From contig MEDY01000064.1 in NCBI GenBank assembly GCA_001724265.1, positions 62,001-126,000 of the forward strand: a stretch of 64,000 bases of DNA, given 5' to 3'. This stretch comes from Rhizaria sp. SCN 62-66 (taxonomy: Eukaryota; Rhizaria, unplaced). The notes below the pieces were generated by a model. It had not been told where the DNA came from, did no database searches, and saw nothing but the letters and a program-made list of their open reading frames with translations. Positions 11,121 through 22,851 of the stretch are shown here, piece by piece (positions within the stretch are counted from its first letter, which is position 1; each line of letters begins with the position of its first letter). The translations under genes and the position numbers were made by a program.

Positions 11121-11432
11121 TTACTGCTTGTTGCCGCAGCATGGGGCAGCCTCCTTCTCGCCGCACTTGCAGTTAGGGCCGCACTTGCAGTTAGGGCCGC
11201 ACTTGCAGGCGGCGCTCTTGTCAGCGCTGCCGCAGGTGCAGGGGTCGCACTTGCAGTTAGGGCCGCACTTGCAGGCGGCGCTCTTGGCGGCCTTCTCGGT
11301 GCCACAGAGGCAGGGGTCGCACTTGCAGTTAGGGCCGCACTTGCACGCGGGGTTGTGCGCGCTCTGCTCGGCGCCGCACTTGCAGGGGTCGCACTTGCAG
11401 GGGTCGCACTTGCACGCGGGGTTGTGGGACAT
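11121..11432 (-). CDS. Metallothionein-like Cys-rich protein
   Basis: A single-exon frame of 103 residues with 26 cysteines. Four modules each carry six Cys in CKC/CxC pairs (pattern ACKCxPxCKCxPCxCG), spaced by short Ala/Lys/Ser linkers, and a final CC pair lies near the C-terminus. There are no aromatic residues. Closely spaced CxC pairs with Lys beside them are the hallmark of metallothioneins, which bind Zn, Cd or Cu in the cytosol. The DNA shows the same modular repetition (the 17-mer gcagttagggccgcact recurs), so the gene grew by internal duplication. The start ATG is at 11432, stop TAA. It cannot be assigned to a specific metallothionein family; an unrelated Cys-rich structural protein is the alternative. 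Confidence 0.85.
   Translation of the reverse strand: MSHNPACKCDPCKCDPCKCGAEQSAHNPACKCGPNCKCDPCLCGTEKAAKSAACKCGPNCKCDPCTCGSADKSAACKCGPNCKCGPNCKCGEKEAAPCCGNKQ
11133..11420. repeat. Internal tandem repeats of the metallothionein-like gene
   Basis: The coding region consists of imperfect repeat units, each reading gggccgcacttgcag or ggggtcgcacttgcag followed by a linker. Units encode one or two CxC pairs. The structure implies unequal crossing-over and possible copy-number variation. Confidence 0.8.
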
Positions 11433-12091
11433 CGCTGGAGGGCTAGGGTAGAGACCAGCGACGCAGGGGCGGAAATTACAAAATTAAAAAGTGATACGGG
11501 GTACAAAGAGGCCGTTGATGTGTGGGAAGATGTGTGAGAGTGAGATTCCGTGATCTAAGCAAGCAGGCATGCGAGCGGGAGGAGTTTGTGTGTGTAGATG
11601 TGACGCGGAGAGGAATGCATGTTTGACAAGGCAAATGCAACGGTTTGAGTGTAAAAACGGAGGATTTAGAGCGATGATCACAATATCAACTCAGATGCGC
11701 GTCGGATATTGTGAATGTGCCGGATTTGTTTCAGTATATGCGTGGGAAGGATTGGTGGAGGGGACATGGACTTAAAGCAAGACCCATGATGTCGGAAAAG
11801 CGCACTGCGGATGGCATAGCGAGTCCATAAACAATGATAAATGAAAAGAATACGGGCGCGCTTCGTGCTGTCACGGGTGAGTATGTTTCATTGTGCCTGA
11901 CGGTCCTGGTGCGGCGTGTAGCCTTCTTTTAAATCGGTTTCTTCCCGCTCCATACACGTGACTTCGCTTGACCGACGCAACCGTAACACCTTTCTCACAA
12001 CATACTAAGGGTATTACATGAGATAACTAAACCACACCAATATCTGCCAATTTTGTTAGGCTATAATATTTAAATTCTGTCGCTTTCAGAC
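11433..12091. other. Divergent spacer, metallothionein-like gene and Ser-rich gene
   Basis: 659 bases between two divergent starts, presumed promoter region of both. I did not find a convincing metal-response element by eye. No other coding signal. Confidence 0.3.
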
Positions 12092-13951
12092 ATGTTTACA
12101 GCTCTCGCTGAGCCGTCTTACTGGGCTCGGGCCTTGCCCTCGACTCCCAGCTCAGAGAACGACTGTGCCAACCCACTCGCCACAGAGGATGCCGACACCG
12201 GGGGCTGGTGCAGCTCCTTATTTCCATCTTCATACACCGTGATGCATGCGCCCGTTGAGATTCTGCGCTCTGCCGCCCCCGTTGTGATTGCGAGCCGCAG
12301 TCTAACGCGCGACGCGTACGGTCCTTCGCCCCTGCTGCAGTTCCAACAACAGCAGCATCAGCAGCTGCCGTCGCAGCCGCACTCGCAGTATGACGCATAC
12401 GCAGTGTCACCTGTAGTGCGACACTCACCGCCCCCGCGCACCGTCTACGGCCCCGCTGTCATGAGCTCGCAGCCGCTCAACACGAGTAGCAGGAGTAGCT
12501 TGTCACTTTCGCAGCCGCAGCTGCAGTTGCAGCTGAGCCGCAGCTCGCCGGCGCAGTGCAACACCAGCGGCAGTGGTAGCCGCCTGCAGTCGCCCGGCTG
12601 CGCGCGGTCACTGAGCGCGCAGTCGTTCGGCCCTCCACAGCCGCAGTCAGCGGCGGCCGCAGCCGTGCACAGCAGTGCGCAACGAAGCACACGAGAGCTA
12701 CAAGATACACGGGAGCTACGGGACACACAGCTACGAGGCACCCGGGAGCAACGGAAAACACGGGCGCCTCTGGCGGCGGCGTCCTACGCGCAGAGGGCAA
12801 GCTCGCTCAGTGCGACAGCTGAGAGCTCAAACCTGGCAGGCACCCCGATAGACGCGATCATGAACCCCAAAGCCACAGCTTCTGTGCCTGCCGCCACAGC
12901 CGCGCAGTCTGCACATACCAATGTATCTGCGTCTGCGTTCACAGTCGCGGTGGATTCTGTGGCAGCTCAGGCCGTGTCTTCTGCGTTTGATTGCCGTGAC
13001 AGCAATGACACCATTGAGATCGCGGACGGCAGCGTATCTGACACTGCAAGTGCAGGCGCAGGCGCTCGTCCACGGGACCGCAGCGACCGCGACGGCACTT
13101 ACACTCCCACTCACAGTGACCGCGACCGCGACCGTGATCGTGAGCGCGACCGCAGTGAACGTAGCCGCGGTGAACGCGACCGTAGCGACCGGGACCGTGG
13201 GCGTGATAGTGTGCGTGCCACTGACCGTGACAGTGTCCGCAATGTCTTGCCAAGCAGCACTGACAGCATGTCCGTCAGCAGTGCCTCGCTGAGCAGGAAG
13301 ATCGTAAGCAGCGCTCTGGTGACTGCGGCTGGGAACAGTGGTGACGACTTGCTTGCGCTGTTCACCTCGCACAGCAAGAGCACTTCGAGTCAGCGTATCA
13401 GTGCAAGCTCGAACGCGAGCGGGCATGCTAGCAACTCATATTCTAGTAGGTTCAGCCAAACGAGCAGCAGCTATGCGCATGCCTACTCTGCCAGCCACAG
13501 GGACACTGCCCACACTGCTGATAATGCGATGCAGAACCCCTTTGAGGCGGCCGCCGCTGCTGCTGCTGCCACCGCCGCCGCAGTGCGAAGGGCGTCTAAG
13601 GGCCTTGGTTCCAACAGTACAAACACAAGCAGGGCTGTTAATCCCCAAACGAGCAGTGTCAGTTCGAGTAGCAATGTCCGCGTGGGCAGCTTAAGTCACT
13701 CCCATGTTTCCACAGCGACCAATCACACAGCTGCACAGACCACCGGCCCTACGAAGAGTATGCATTTCGCAGCGCGCGCTAGTGAGAATCCTCAGGTCGT
13801 CAATAGGCGCAGTGCGGCTTCTATCCCTGCTGCAAGCGCTGTCTCAGGTGTCTCTGTTTCTAGCTCAAGCTCGTCGCACGCTGCAGTGCTTGCCGCGGCT
13901 GAAGACAAGAAACGCGCACAGGAGGCAGAACTGGCTGCGTTCTTCAACTAA
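12092..13951 (+). CDS. Ser/Ala-rich disordered protein of unknown function
   Basis: A single-exon frame of 619 residues from the ATG at 12092 to TAA. No family recognised. From the N-terminus: a non-repetitive segment of about 80 residues with several Trp, Tyr and Cys, a Gln/Ser-rich segment, a strongly charged Arg/Asp dipeptide tract near residues 330-385 (DRDRDRERDRSERSR-like), then Ser/Thr/Asn/Ala-rich sequence to the end, closing with EDKKRAQEAELAAFF. RD/RE/RS tracts of this kind occur in RNA-processing factors, but that alone is weak evidence. Homopolymeric codon runs (CAG, GCN) account for much of the length. It converges on ORC5, 208 bases away. Confidence 0.65.
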   Translation: MFTALAEPSYWARALPSTPSSENDCANPLATEDADTGGWCSSLFPSSYTVMHAPVEILRSAAPVVIASRSLTRDAYGPSPLLQFQQQQHQQLPSQPHSQYDAYAVSPVVRHSPPPRTVYGPAVMSSQPLNTSSRSSLSLSQPQLQLQLSRSSPAQCNTSGSGSRLQSPGCARSLSAQSFGPPQPQSAAAAAVHSSAQRSTRELQDTRELRDTQLRGTREQRKTRAPLAAASYAQRASSLSATAESSNLAGTPIDAIMNPKATASVPAATAAQSAHTNVSASAFTVAVDSVAAQAVSSAFDCRDSNDTIEIADGSVSDTASAGAGARPRDRSDRDGTYTPTHSDRDRDRDRERDRSERSRGERDRSDRDRGRDSVRATDRDSVRNVLPSSTDSMSVSSASLSRKIVSSALVTAAGNSGDDLLALFTSHSKSTSSQRISASSNASGHASNSYSSRFSQTSSSYAHAYSASHRDTAHTADNAMQNPFEAAAAAAAATAAAVRRASKGLGSNSTNTSRAVNPQTSSVSSSSNVRVGSLSHSHVSTATNHTAAQTTGPTKSMHFAARASENPQVVNRRSAASIPAASAVSGVSVSSSSSSHAAVLAAAEDKKRAQEAELAAFFN

Positions 13952-14159
13952 GCAACCATGGTGCACGAGATAATCATTATTACATTAGCCTAAACAACCG
14001 AGTTATACATAGTCACTGAATTTATCGCCACTAAAGTGAGTCCAACTGCAAATTATATCGAATCTCTGTATTTTACATTGCTAAGTAGCCATAACTTGAA
14101 CTATATATAATCCGTTTTATATCTCGCACCTTCGGGAGTGACACACGCACCATCGTCCC

Positions 14160-16264
14160 TCAGAAGTCGAGGTACACGTCGAGCGGAAAGCTGACCATAG
14201 CTGCGAGCGCCTTGACGTCCTCGAGCGCGAGCGTCGTGGCAAGCTTCCAGTCCTCGACGGCCTCCGACCGGCCGGCGTCCGCGCGCACAAGCAGCTTGAG
14301 TCCCACGAGTCCTCGTAGACGCGCGGTCAGCAGCCCCCAGGGCAGCCCGGCCGCGGCGGGCGCGGGCCGCTGCGGGAACGGGTTGGCGACGAGCGTGGCG
14401 TTGTTGACGGCGCCCGTGTGCGCGTAGGACCCGGCGCCGAACCCGGAGTTGACGGTCTGTCCCTGCGGCGCCGTCACGGGCTTGCCGCAGAGCCCGAAGG
14501 CTAGCAGCGGGGGCACGCCGAAGTCGAGCAGCGCCGTCGTGACGTCGATGCCCGCCGTCGCCGCGCGCCCGCTGCTGGCCTGCGCGAGCGACGCCTCGAC
14601 CAGCGACGACGCGCCCGTGCCCGCGCCGCCACCAACGCCGCCGGTGTACTGATGCTGCGACAGCGAAAAGGATAGCGATTGCGACGGAGTGCCCGGTGCG
14701 TTCACATCGCCAGCACTTGCACCGCTGTTGTTGTTGCCCCCGTGGTAGCTGTTGCTGTTGCTGTTGCTGTTGCTGTGCGAGAGCGAGAGCTTGCGCGCCG
14801 TGAGCGGCGTCGCAAAGGCCCCCGCGACGGGCACCGCGAACACGCCGCCGAGCCCGCTCGCAGCCGACGCGCTGGGCGTGCCGAACGGCGACTGCGCGGC
14901 GCGCATCAGCCCGCCGCCGCCAACGCCGCCGCCGGGGGACTGTGCGCTGCGGCCGCCGCCAAGCCCGCCCAGCCCGGCCGCGAGCCCAGCCGTGACGCTG
15001 TTGCTGGCCGAGAGCAGCCGCAGCGGGTCGCCGCTGCGCGCGCTGGCCGCCGTGGCCGCCGCCGCCGCCGCCGCCGCGGCGACCGCGTGCGATCGCCCCG
15101 CCACCGTGGCGGTAAAGTTGACGAGGCTGACGTTGCGCGAGATGCTCTGGAAGATGGTCAGCAGGCGCTCCACGGGGAAGGGCTTCGCGCCCAGCAGCGC
15201 CGCCGATAGCACCGCGCGGCGCGTGGAAGAGAGCGCGTCGCTGCCGTGGCGCGCGCGGCGGCGCGGCGTCCCGGGGCCCGCGGCGCCGCCGCCGGTGGTG
15301 GCCGGCGGGAAGACGATTGCGTCGTCCTTGGGCGGGACGAGCGAGGCGAGCGTGGCTGCGAAGAGCAAGTACTGCGAGAAGAGCGGCAGCGCCAGCAGAG
15401 GCGCAATCGACGCGCTCGCGGGCAGCGGCGGCACAGGTAGCAGGGGCAGCAGCGGCTCGCCGACAGCGGGCGCAACAGCAGTGGAGCTCGCGCCTGCGTC
15501 GTTATTGCCGGCGCCGCTACTGCTCGACTTTGACTCGTCTGTGCCGTCGTTCAGAACATTAGCCTTTCCTGACTTGACTGTAGTCGGGGCTGACCGCAAC
15601 AAGCCGCCGCTATTCCGACCTTCTTCAGCGTCAGTCATCGCTACAGCACTCGCAGAGGCACTGCACTTCGACACATTCGCGCTGCTAGTCGCGGCCGCAC
15701 CGCCGTCGCCGGCCGCGGCGCCCTGCCTGGCCACGGCAGCCACAGCGGCGGGCGCGAGCGCGAAGACGCTGAGCACGCCCGCGAGCTGGGCCTCGCGCTG
15801 GTACAGGCACTGCGAGGCCGCCGTGACCAGCGGCGCGAGCGACTACCACAACACTGGCGGCAGCGCGCGCGCGGGCAGGAGCCGCGCCACCGCCGCTGCG
15901 ACTGCAGCAGGGTCTGCGTTACTGGCGTCAAACTCGATGTCCGGGCGAGCGTTCACACTGGACGAGTTACCACTGCCGCCGCTGCTGCAGCTGCTTGTGC
16001 TGTTTGCAGTAGCCGCGATGGAGACCGCGGCTTGTGTGTAGTGGTACGCGTACACGCACGCCGCAAGCGCTGGCAGGAGCGTGGTGGTGCTGAAATACAG
16101 CTCCCGGACGTCGTTGCAGCCGAGCGAGCAGACCGACAGCGTGAAAGCCACAAACGCGCGCACCACGGGCGGCTGCACCAGCGCCGACAGACGCAGCGCG
16201 GGGCCGCCCGGCGGCGCCAGCAGCGGGGGCAGCGTCGGCAGGACTAACGCAATCGGCGATGCAC

Positions 16265-16360
<96 letters not shown>

Positions 16361-17622
16361 GTTGTGACCACTGTTTGCGTTCGTGCCAGCTGACGACGGC
16401 GACGACGGAGCAGCGGCGCTTGCAGAGGACAACAAGGCTGACGGTGACGACGGTGTGGCGGGGCGCGATGCAAGAGTGCGACTGTGTGCCGGCGGGGTTG
16501 CGACGACACCGGCGATGGTGAAAGAGCGCGCCGAGTGCGGCCGCCGCGACTGCGACTGTGCCAGCTGCTGCTGTTGCTTGAGCTGCTCGTAGGCGGCCGA
16601 GTACGTCGGCAGCAGCTGTAGCAGCACGGGCAGCAGCGACGCCGGCGGGGCCGCGAGCGGGAGCAGGGGGTCCTGAGTCTGCAGCTTGCGGGCAATGATG
16701 TCAGTCAAGGCGTCTTCGGAGTAGGCAGGGAAACGTAGCGGAGTCACCTGCGAGAAAGAAAAAACACAAGGGTAAAATAATTAAATAAGACTTGTTTCCG
16801 ATACACAAACAAAGTTCCTGTTGTCCAAATAAACCCGTGAGATGCACATTCTTGCATTTGTCTCTGCGTACGTACCTCCATGCCGATGTCTTCCCCGAGC
16901 GAGGGCCAAATGCCGCGTGAGATAAACACAACGCCAATTGGGGCCGCCAGCACGTCGGCTAGCCGCACAAGCTGAGCGAGCATCGAGCCCAGCAGCGGCG
17001 CCACCGACGCCGCGCCGCCGCCGCTGCCGCTGACACCGCCGCTGTTACTGCCACCGAGGCGCCGCAGGCGCTGCGCGTCGTCGATGACGATGTAGAACGG
17101 ACTCGTCTCGCACAGCAGCGGTGGCGGCGCAGGGCGCGCGTTAGCCCGCGCCGCGGTGGCCGTGTCGCGCGCGGCGGCGAGCAGCGCGATAAGGTCGCCG
17201 ACGCGGTCCGGCTGCCGGTCGCGGTGGTTGCGGAAGTCGCCGTAGTCGCCGTCGACCAGCGGGGCCGCGGGATCCAGCAGCGCCGCCGCAACGGCCGCCA
17301 CGCGCGGGGCGGCGCCGCCAAAGTAGGGCAGCATGTCGTCGGCGAGCTGGGACAGCAGCGCGCGGTCGGAGCGCGCCGTGGCGAGGTCGAGGTGGCTGTG
17401 GGGCACTTTCAGCGCAGACAGAACGCTGCGGGTGAGTGCGGTCTTGCCCGTACCGCCGCGGCCGTAGATGTGCACGCACCGGGTCACAAGCGCCTTGCTG
17501 CTGAGGAGCAGGAGAAGGGAGTCGACCTGGTCCGAGCGGTGCGGCCACTGGGAGCTCAGCGCGGCTGCTGTCGCACTCAGGTTCATGTGCGACGAGCTGG
17601 ACGCAGCCAGTTTGGAAGACAT
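14160..17622 (-). CDS. ORC5: Origin recognition complex subunit 5, 2 exons; one in-frame TAG and one frame break
   Basis: Exon 1 is 17622..16876 and exon 2 is 16747..14160; the intron starts GTACGT. ORC5 is an AAA+ subunit of the complex that marks replication origins. Walker A (YGRGGTGKTALT) and Walker B (FYIVIDDAQRL) lie in exon 1. Exon 2 continues the family with FPAYSEDALTDIIARK, FVAFTLSVC, SQYLLFAATLASLVPP, GAKPFPVERLLTIFQSI and a C-terminal FPLDVYLDF, matching human ORC5 landmarks. Two anomalies: a TAG at 15843-15845, and a one-base frame break in a TTG/AAC microsatellite at 16360-16361. Exon 2 is 2,588 bases, one short of a multiple of three, so one extra base restores a frame of about 1,111 residues. 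The size comes from large low-complexity inserts (human ORC5 has 435). It is either a working gene with recoding and a sequence error, or a young pseudogene. Confidence 0.85.
15843..15845 (-). other. In-frame TAG inside ORC5
   Basis: Minus-strand context CCAGTGTTGTGGTAG. ORC5 homology continues without a gap across it: here VLW-TAG-SLAPLVTAASQ, in human KLWRNIEPHLKKAMQ (recalled from memory), so the TAG sits opposite the human Arg after LW. The frame then stays open for about 560 codons. Confidence 0.85.
16265..16370. repeat. (TTG)n microsatellite in the ORC5 coding region, with a frame break
   Basis: About 31 uninterrupted TTG units (AAC on the coding strand), then ttg-tg-ttg at 16357-16364, where one T is missing. 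Upstream ORC5 sequence enters the tract in the ACA (Thr) frame; downstream ORC5 homology is in the AAC (Asn) frame. Adding one base at 16360 reconciles them and gives a poly-Asn run. Confidence 0.9.
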
Positions 17623-17850
17623 ACACAAGGTTAGAACACAGAAATTTATGAGAATAAAGAAGCTGGCATGTGAACATACATATCAAAATTTCACTTAAAT
17701 TGACGATGATACCAGCGAGTTGGAGTTTGTCTTGTGTCTAACGGTCGGCGGGCAGAACGATGACCGCGTCGGGCGAGGGCGCAAAAAATCGTAGGCAGAG
17801 CAGACTGATGGCGTGTTCAAACGCTTGCTGTACGGAAACCATTACTCAAA

Positions 17851-19129
17851 ATGGCAACTAAGACGCATCAGTTCAAGGTACGCACACTTTTTGTTTTGCT
17901 TATCATTTCGATGTCGTCTGCTAAGGTCAAACTTCCTGCGCTATTCGACCTCGCGCGAGTCGGGCGACGATGCCCATTGCACACCTCTATCGTCACATTT
18001 TGCCATTCTCGTGCACATCTTGCTCTCCGTAAATTGCGCCGCGGGGCAACTTTCCAAGTTTTTTGCTGAGTCATGACTGTATGGTGCTTATTATAAGCTC
18101 AACAGTCATGATCTCATCGCGCTGCATACTTTCGAGGCTAACTGAGCCAGGATTGCAGTACCTTGCAACCGCCACAGTAGCCATTTGCGTCACTAATGCT
18201 CCGCACTTTACAGCTCTTGACACGGCTTACTCTAAGTTGCTCACCTTTGCGTTTCACCCCATCTGATCTTGCTGTCCCCATCGCACCACTCACTTGCGCC
18301 GCCACACTTGCAAACACCCTATCTCCTCTCTGCTGCTCACCGTGCCGCCTGCACTCCGCCGACTCACAGCTCGTGCTTGTCGGCGACACCGCCGTGGGCA
18401 AGTCCAGTCTCGTGCTGCGGTTCGTCAAGCGCCAGTTCTTCGAGTACCAGGAGAGCACGATCGGCGCCTCGTTCCTGACGCAGACGGTCAAGCTCGACAC
18501 GTGCAACGTCAAGTTCGAGATCTGGGACACTGCCGGTACGTGAGATAGCGCTGCATCATCGCATATGACGGACATATCCATCGATTCCTTGCTATGTCTT
18601 TTATTATCATTGAGCTTCCATTCATTTGTCTTTGCACATGCAGTGTTGATTACTCACTGTCTCTCACTCTCTACCTCTGTTACGAACGCAACACAACGTG
18701 TCCCCTGACGTACATCCACGCTTCCGTGCTGCAGGCCAAGAGCGCTACCACTCACTGGCGCCGATGTACTACCGCGACGCTGCAGCGGCCGTGATCGTGT
18801 ACGACATCACATCGGCGGCGTCGTATCAGCGCGCGCAGGCGTGGGCCAAGGAGATCCAGATGCAGGGCCACCACAACGTCATAATCGCGCTCGCGGGCAA
18901 CAAGCTCGACCTGGCCGAGCACCGCGCCGTGCCGCGCGATGAGGTCGAGGCCTACGCCAAGGAGGAGGGACTCAGCTTCTTCGAGACGAGCGCCAAAGAC
19001 AACATCAACGTCGACGACATCTTCCGCACCGTGGCCGAGCGTCTGCCCAAGGGTCCCGCGCCGCAGAAGGCCGCCAACACTGTCGTCATCGACGACAAGC
19101 AGGAGAAGAAGACCAGCTGCTGCAAGTAA
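17851..19129 (+). CDS. RAB5: Rab5-type small GTPase, 3 exons
   Basis: Exons 17851..17877, 18370..18535 and 18735..19129 give 195 residues. Rab5 controls early-endosome fusion. G-box motifs: GDTAVGKSS (G1), an effector region ending [28 protein letters not shown] (G3 and switch II, typical of Rab5), NKLD (G4) and ETSAK (G5). The C-terminus SCCK carries two adjacent Cys for geranylgeranylation. Exon 1 encodes only MATKTHQFK. Intron 1 (492 bases, donor GTACGC) is much longer than most here; intron 2 starts GTACGT. It is divergent from ORC5 with a 228-base spacer. Stop TAA. Confidence 0.96.
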
Positions 19130-20207
19130 ACCAACTGCCGATTGAACACTGGCGACGCACACTTTTGTGTACGCTTATTATCGTCCGTTCTATCTTTTCG
19201 TGTTACTTGTCGTCGGCGCTACGCGTCGTGCATTCATCCATTTTTGTGTATGTTGCTGTTGTTACTGTTGTTGTTGTTGTTCAAGTGAGTACTGTTCACA
19301 CACATGTGCGCCGCTGCGTTGCCCAAGTAGCTTGTCGCAGCTCCAACTGCTGCGACATGTGATGCTTTGCTTTCTCTTGATCCTTGTTGTGTTGCTGTTT
19401 TTCAAATGTTTCTCTGTGATTGTGCTGTTTCAGATATTATTTCTTTTTATGTGTTCAATGTTTTCTCTTTGTGCTTCATTTACACACACATACCGTGTGT
19501 ATGGGTGTCCTGTTTTGTTTGTTTCGTCTCGTTTTGTTTTTTACTCAACCGATACATATCCACTAAATTCAGTTCTGTTCATTGACATTATACGCATCCG
19601 TCCAATATGTTATATTTAGCATACGTCTCTTTGATTTCATAATGAACATTTTCACTGACCGCAGAATCAAGTTATGCAAACACACTCTGCACTGGTAAGA
19701 ATATTCGTAAGCTCGAGTCAAATAGCCATGCAGCATCGCGTTAATGGTAAATTATGTATATAACGAGGAGTCGATGCACGGACAACAAATTGTTGTGTTT
19801 AATAGTATTGTGAAGACAGCGCAACCGCAATCCACGAGCTTGTTTCAAAAAACCAACGGACAGATATGAAAAACAAAACAACAAAAAATAGATGCTACGT
19901 GACGCGTAGCATGTAGATAACGGTAGGACGGAATATTAGAGTGAACAGACAAACTGAACTGAAATAACAAACAAAGACAAAAAATAAACACAAAAAACAC
20001 ATCAACAAACAAACTAAAACTACATTCACGAACGCTTTGCAATTGGCTCCTTTCTGCGCGGCAAGTTGAAGCGACCTGAATGTTTGTCAGATTGATTGCG
20101 CTAATCGACTTCTTCGATGACAGTACGGTCGGTATCTATACTATACTCATAAAGAATACTTGAGTTGATTAAATATCTCAATATTTAACTTAAACACGAC
20201 TGCTTAC
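19130..20207. other. Convergent spacer, AT-rich
   Basis: 1,078 bases between the stops of Rab5 and HemK. T-rich then A-rich, with a short TTG run near 19265. Short frames here are low-complexity and not credible. No RNA gene recognised. Confidence 0.35.
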
Positions 20208-22235
20208 TTAGACGGAGTGGAAGCCGGTGACCCAGCGCACCTTGTCGCCGCCGTCGAGGAAGAGCTCGGCGCGGAAGTTTTGCGCCTTCAGCATGCCCGC
20301 AACGGCCACGGCCTGGTCCTGCGAGCCGACCTCGAGCACCACGCGCGGCACCTGCGACAACACGGCGCGCTCCACCGTCGCCGACAGCGGCGGCGCGGCC
20401 TCGGCGGCGGCTGCCGCGGCGGAGACGCCCAGCGACGTGTTGCCCGAGTGCGCGAAGGTCGGCGTGGGTGTCGACACGGCGTTGCGGAGCCAAATCTCTT
20501 CGATCGGCCGCAGCAGCCGCGGCGCGGTCCACGCGATGCGCTCGTAGAAGGCCAGCGCCAGCGTCTCGGCCTCCTCGGCGGTCGGCCAGTGCACCGACGC
20601 AGACATCGCGCAGGCGTGCGCGGCGGCCTCGGCGCGGAACGAGGCCGGCACGTTGGGCACCAGCGCGTCGCGGTTCTCCCAGTCGCGCACTTCGGGCGCC
20701 AGCGTGGAGTGCTCGGCCGCAGTCACGTAGGGCGGGTTTGAGACGAGCATGTCGAAGAGGCGCGACTTGGGCGACTGGGTCGCAGCCTGGAAGCGAAAAG
20801 CAAAAGAAACAAGAGAAGAGACAGCCATAGGGTATGTGAGATAATGATATAAAGATGCGGATCGATATGAGAGAATAATGAGAGAAGTTACAAGTCATAG
20901 CATGACATTGTAGATTCAAAAGAGGAAACGAGAAACGCAGGTCCAAGCTGAAACGCCTAGCATGCGTGAGTGCGCATATATGCAGCCCGATAAGATCAGT
21001 GCAATGCAAACGCGACAGTGAAATGAAGCGTACCTGCGGCATGCTGTGCGCCGTGAGCGTCGAAGTGTAGAAGTTGCCCTTGGCGTTACCGCGCGCTTGC
21101 AAGTCGAGCAGGCCCAGCGGCGCGGCCGGCGCACTCGCACCCTTCAACGCGCCGGCGGCGCCGCTGCCGCTGCCACTGCCGGCGGCGCCGTCGGGGTGCG
21201 GGTGCGTGCTGTCGTCCGACGCCATCGCCGTGGGGCTGCGGCGGTCCACGAAGACGTCGCAGTGCGAGAAGTAAGCGTTGAGCACGCCGTTGAGCGTGCC
21301 GTTCTCGCGCGCCAGGCGCACCGCGCGCTCGTCGGCGTCGGCACCCAGCACGTCGGCGAGCGGGAACTGCGACGCGAGCGCGAGCGCGATGCTGCCCGAG
21401 CCAGAGCACAGGTCGAGCAGGTTGAACGCCGGCGACTGGAGCGCGGACCGGGCGACGTTGTGCTGCGAACGGATCGCGTCGAAGCTGCCGTGGCGGAACT
21501 TGTGCACGGGGAAGCCGCGGATCGTGTCCTGGACGTCGGTGAGCGCGGCGGGCAGTGGGGCGCCCGTGGTGCGGCACTGCTCGAGCGCGCGGATGTGGGC
21601 GATGAGCCAGGCCGAGAGCTCCTCCGTCTCGGGCCGCGGAATCAGGATCGGCTGCCGCGTGCGGAGCTTCAGCGAACAGAAGCTCACGTCGCCGAGGATG
21701 TACTGCGCAAAGAGGGCACATCGGGGCGGAAAAGGAGGGAGGATGACGACAGGTTTGGCCAAGACAAGGGTGGGGGATTTGAATGAGCAGGGAACGTTTG
21801 AGACGATGTAGCGGGGGGAGGTGGATAACAAGCTGCACGGTTCAAGCATTGCAGACATAAGGAACTATGAATTACGAAGTCACTTTAAGATTAACGTTTT
21901 CTGCTTGGTTTGCTCCACACAAAAGGGACGATGGCCGAGAGTGAGGAGCACGGAAGATATGAGAAGCAATAACGCACCTGGAGCGGCTTGCGGGCATCGA
22001 TGCGGTCTGAGATCATCTTGTCAAAGTTCTCGCTCTGTGACGGGTTGAGCATCTTGCCGATCTCGATCTCCAGCTCCGGGATCGGGTTGCGCGCCTCGAC
22101 GGCGTCTTGCACGAGGTGGTGCTGACTCTTGCCCGCGGCGGCAGAGAGCATCCACCACGCCTCACGGGTCGCGTTGGACGTCACCGCGCTCAGACGGGAC
22201 ACAACGTCGCACACCTTGGTCTTAGCAGAAGCCAT
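20208..22235 (-). CDS. HEMK1: HemK/PrmC-type protein-(glutamine-N5) methyltransferase, 3 exons
   Basis: Exons 22235..21978, 21702..21034 and 20786..20208 give 501 residues. The family methylates the Gln of the GGQ motif in peptide-chain release factors. Exon 1 is the N-terminal helical domain (a PIPELEIEIGKML segment). Exon 2 has ILGDVSFCSL, PILIPRPETEELSAWL and the SAM-binding LLDLCSGSGSIALALA. Exon 3 has the catalytic LVSNPPYVTAAE and the C-terminal VVLEVGSQDQA. A 50-60 residue Ser/Gly/Ala insert lies between the SAM motif and NPPY, making the protein longer than bacterial PrmC (~280). Donors are GTGCGT and GTACGC. The N-terminus is not clearly a transit peptide, so location (mitochondrial or cytosolic) is uncertain. 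Stop TAA. Confidence 0.92.
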
Positions 22236-22851
22236 GCGGAGTTCTGTAGGGAGCGAGACGGTCAGGAAAAAACAAATACAGACGGATGGAGGGTAGCGTG
22301 AGCAGGGTGGCGTGGGGAACAAAAGGGACTCTAAAGGAGACAAAGCACACTGAATGTTGCCCTATGAAATCAACATCAATAAGACAATAATATTAACACA
22401 CGTTAGTTCCGATCTTGTTGAACCTTAGAACCGCTATTATGCGTGGGGTTGCAGCGAAATGACCCACTATCTTCGAATCTATGCAAATGCTTCGCGGCTC
22501 ATTTGAAAGGAGTGTTTCCCGACTGGACTCGGGCACCACGCTCCCTGGCCGCTCAAAACGCATTTGTGGTCAAGTCGTTTCGGCGGTATTTTCAAGTAAA
22601 AGACGAGCAAAACAAGTTATATCTAATCCATATTCATGTATGTATGCGCTTGAATAATAACGCGCAGCTGTTTTAATTCAATCATGACGCGCGACAGCGC
22701 TCACTGTCACACAGCAACATAAGCATGCGTGCCCCATCACCAGACCTTCGACACACTCCTCACTTGCATTGTCTTGACTCTCAATCCTCGCGTCTCACTG
22801 CTCGAACTTAGCTTTTGATAATAAGGGTCTACGTTACGCGCGTAAAAAAAC
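22236..22851. other. Tandem spacer between alpha-SNAP and HemK
   Basis: 616 bases upstream of the HemK start and downstream of the alpha-SNAP stop (both minus strand). AT-rich; presumed promoter and 3' UTR. No gene seen. Confidence 0.3.

Noticed and set aside
11133-11420. Regular repeats as a CRISPR array
   Set aside because: They encode repeated Cys modules in one open frame, and the DNA is eukaryotic.
16244-16747. Poly-Thr frame ending in VHRRLR as the true end of ORC5
   Set aside because: ORC5 homology resumes right after the microsatellite in the Asn frame and continues to a proper C-terminus.
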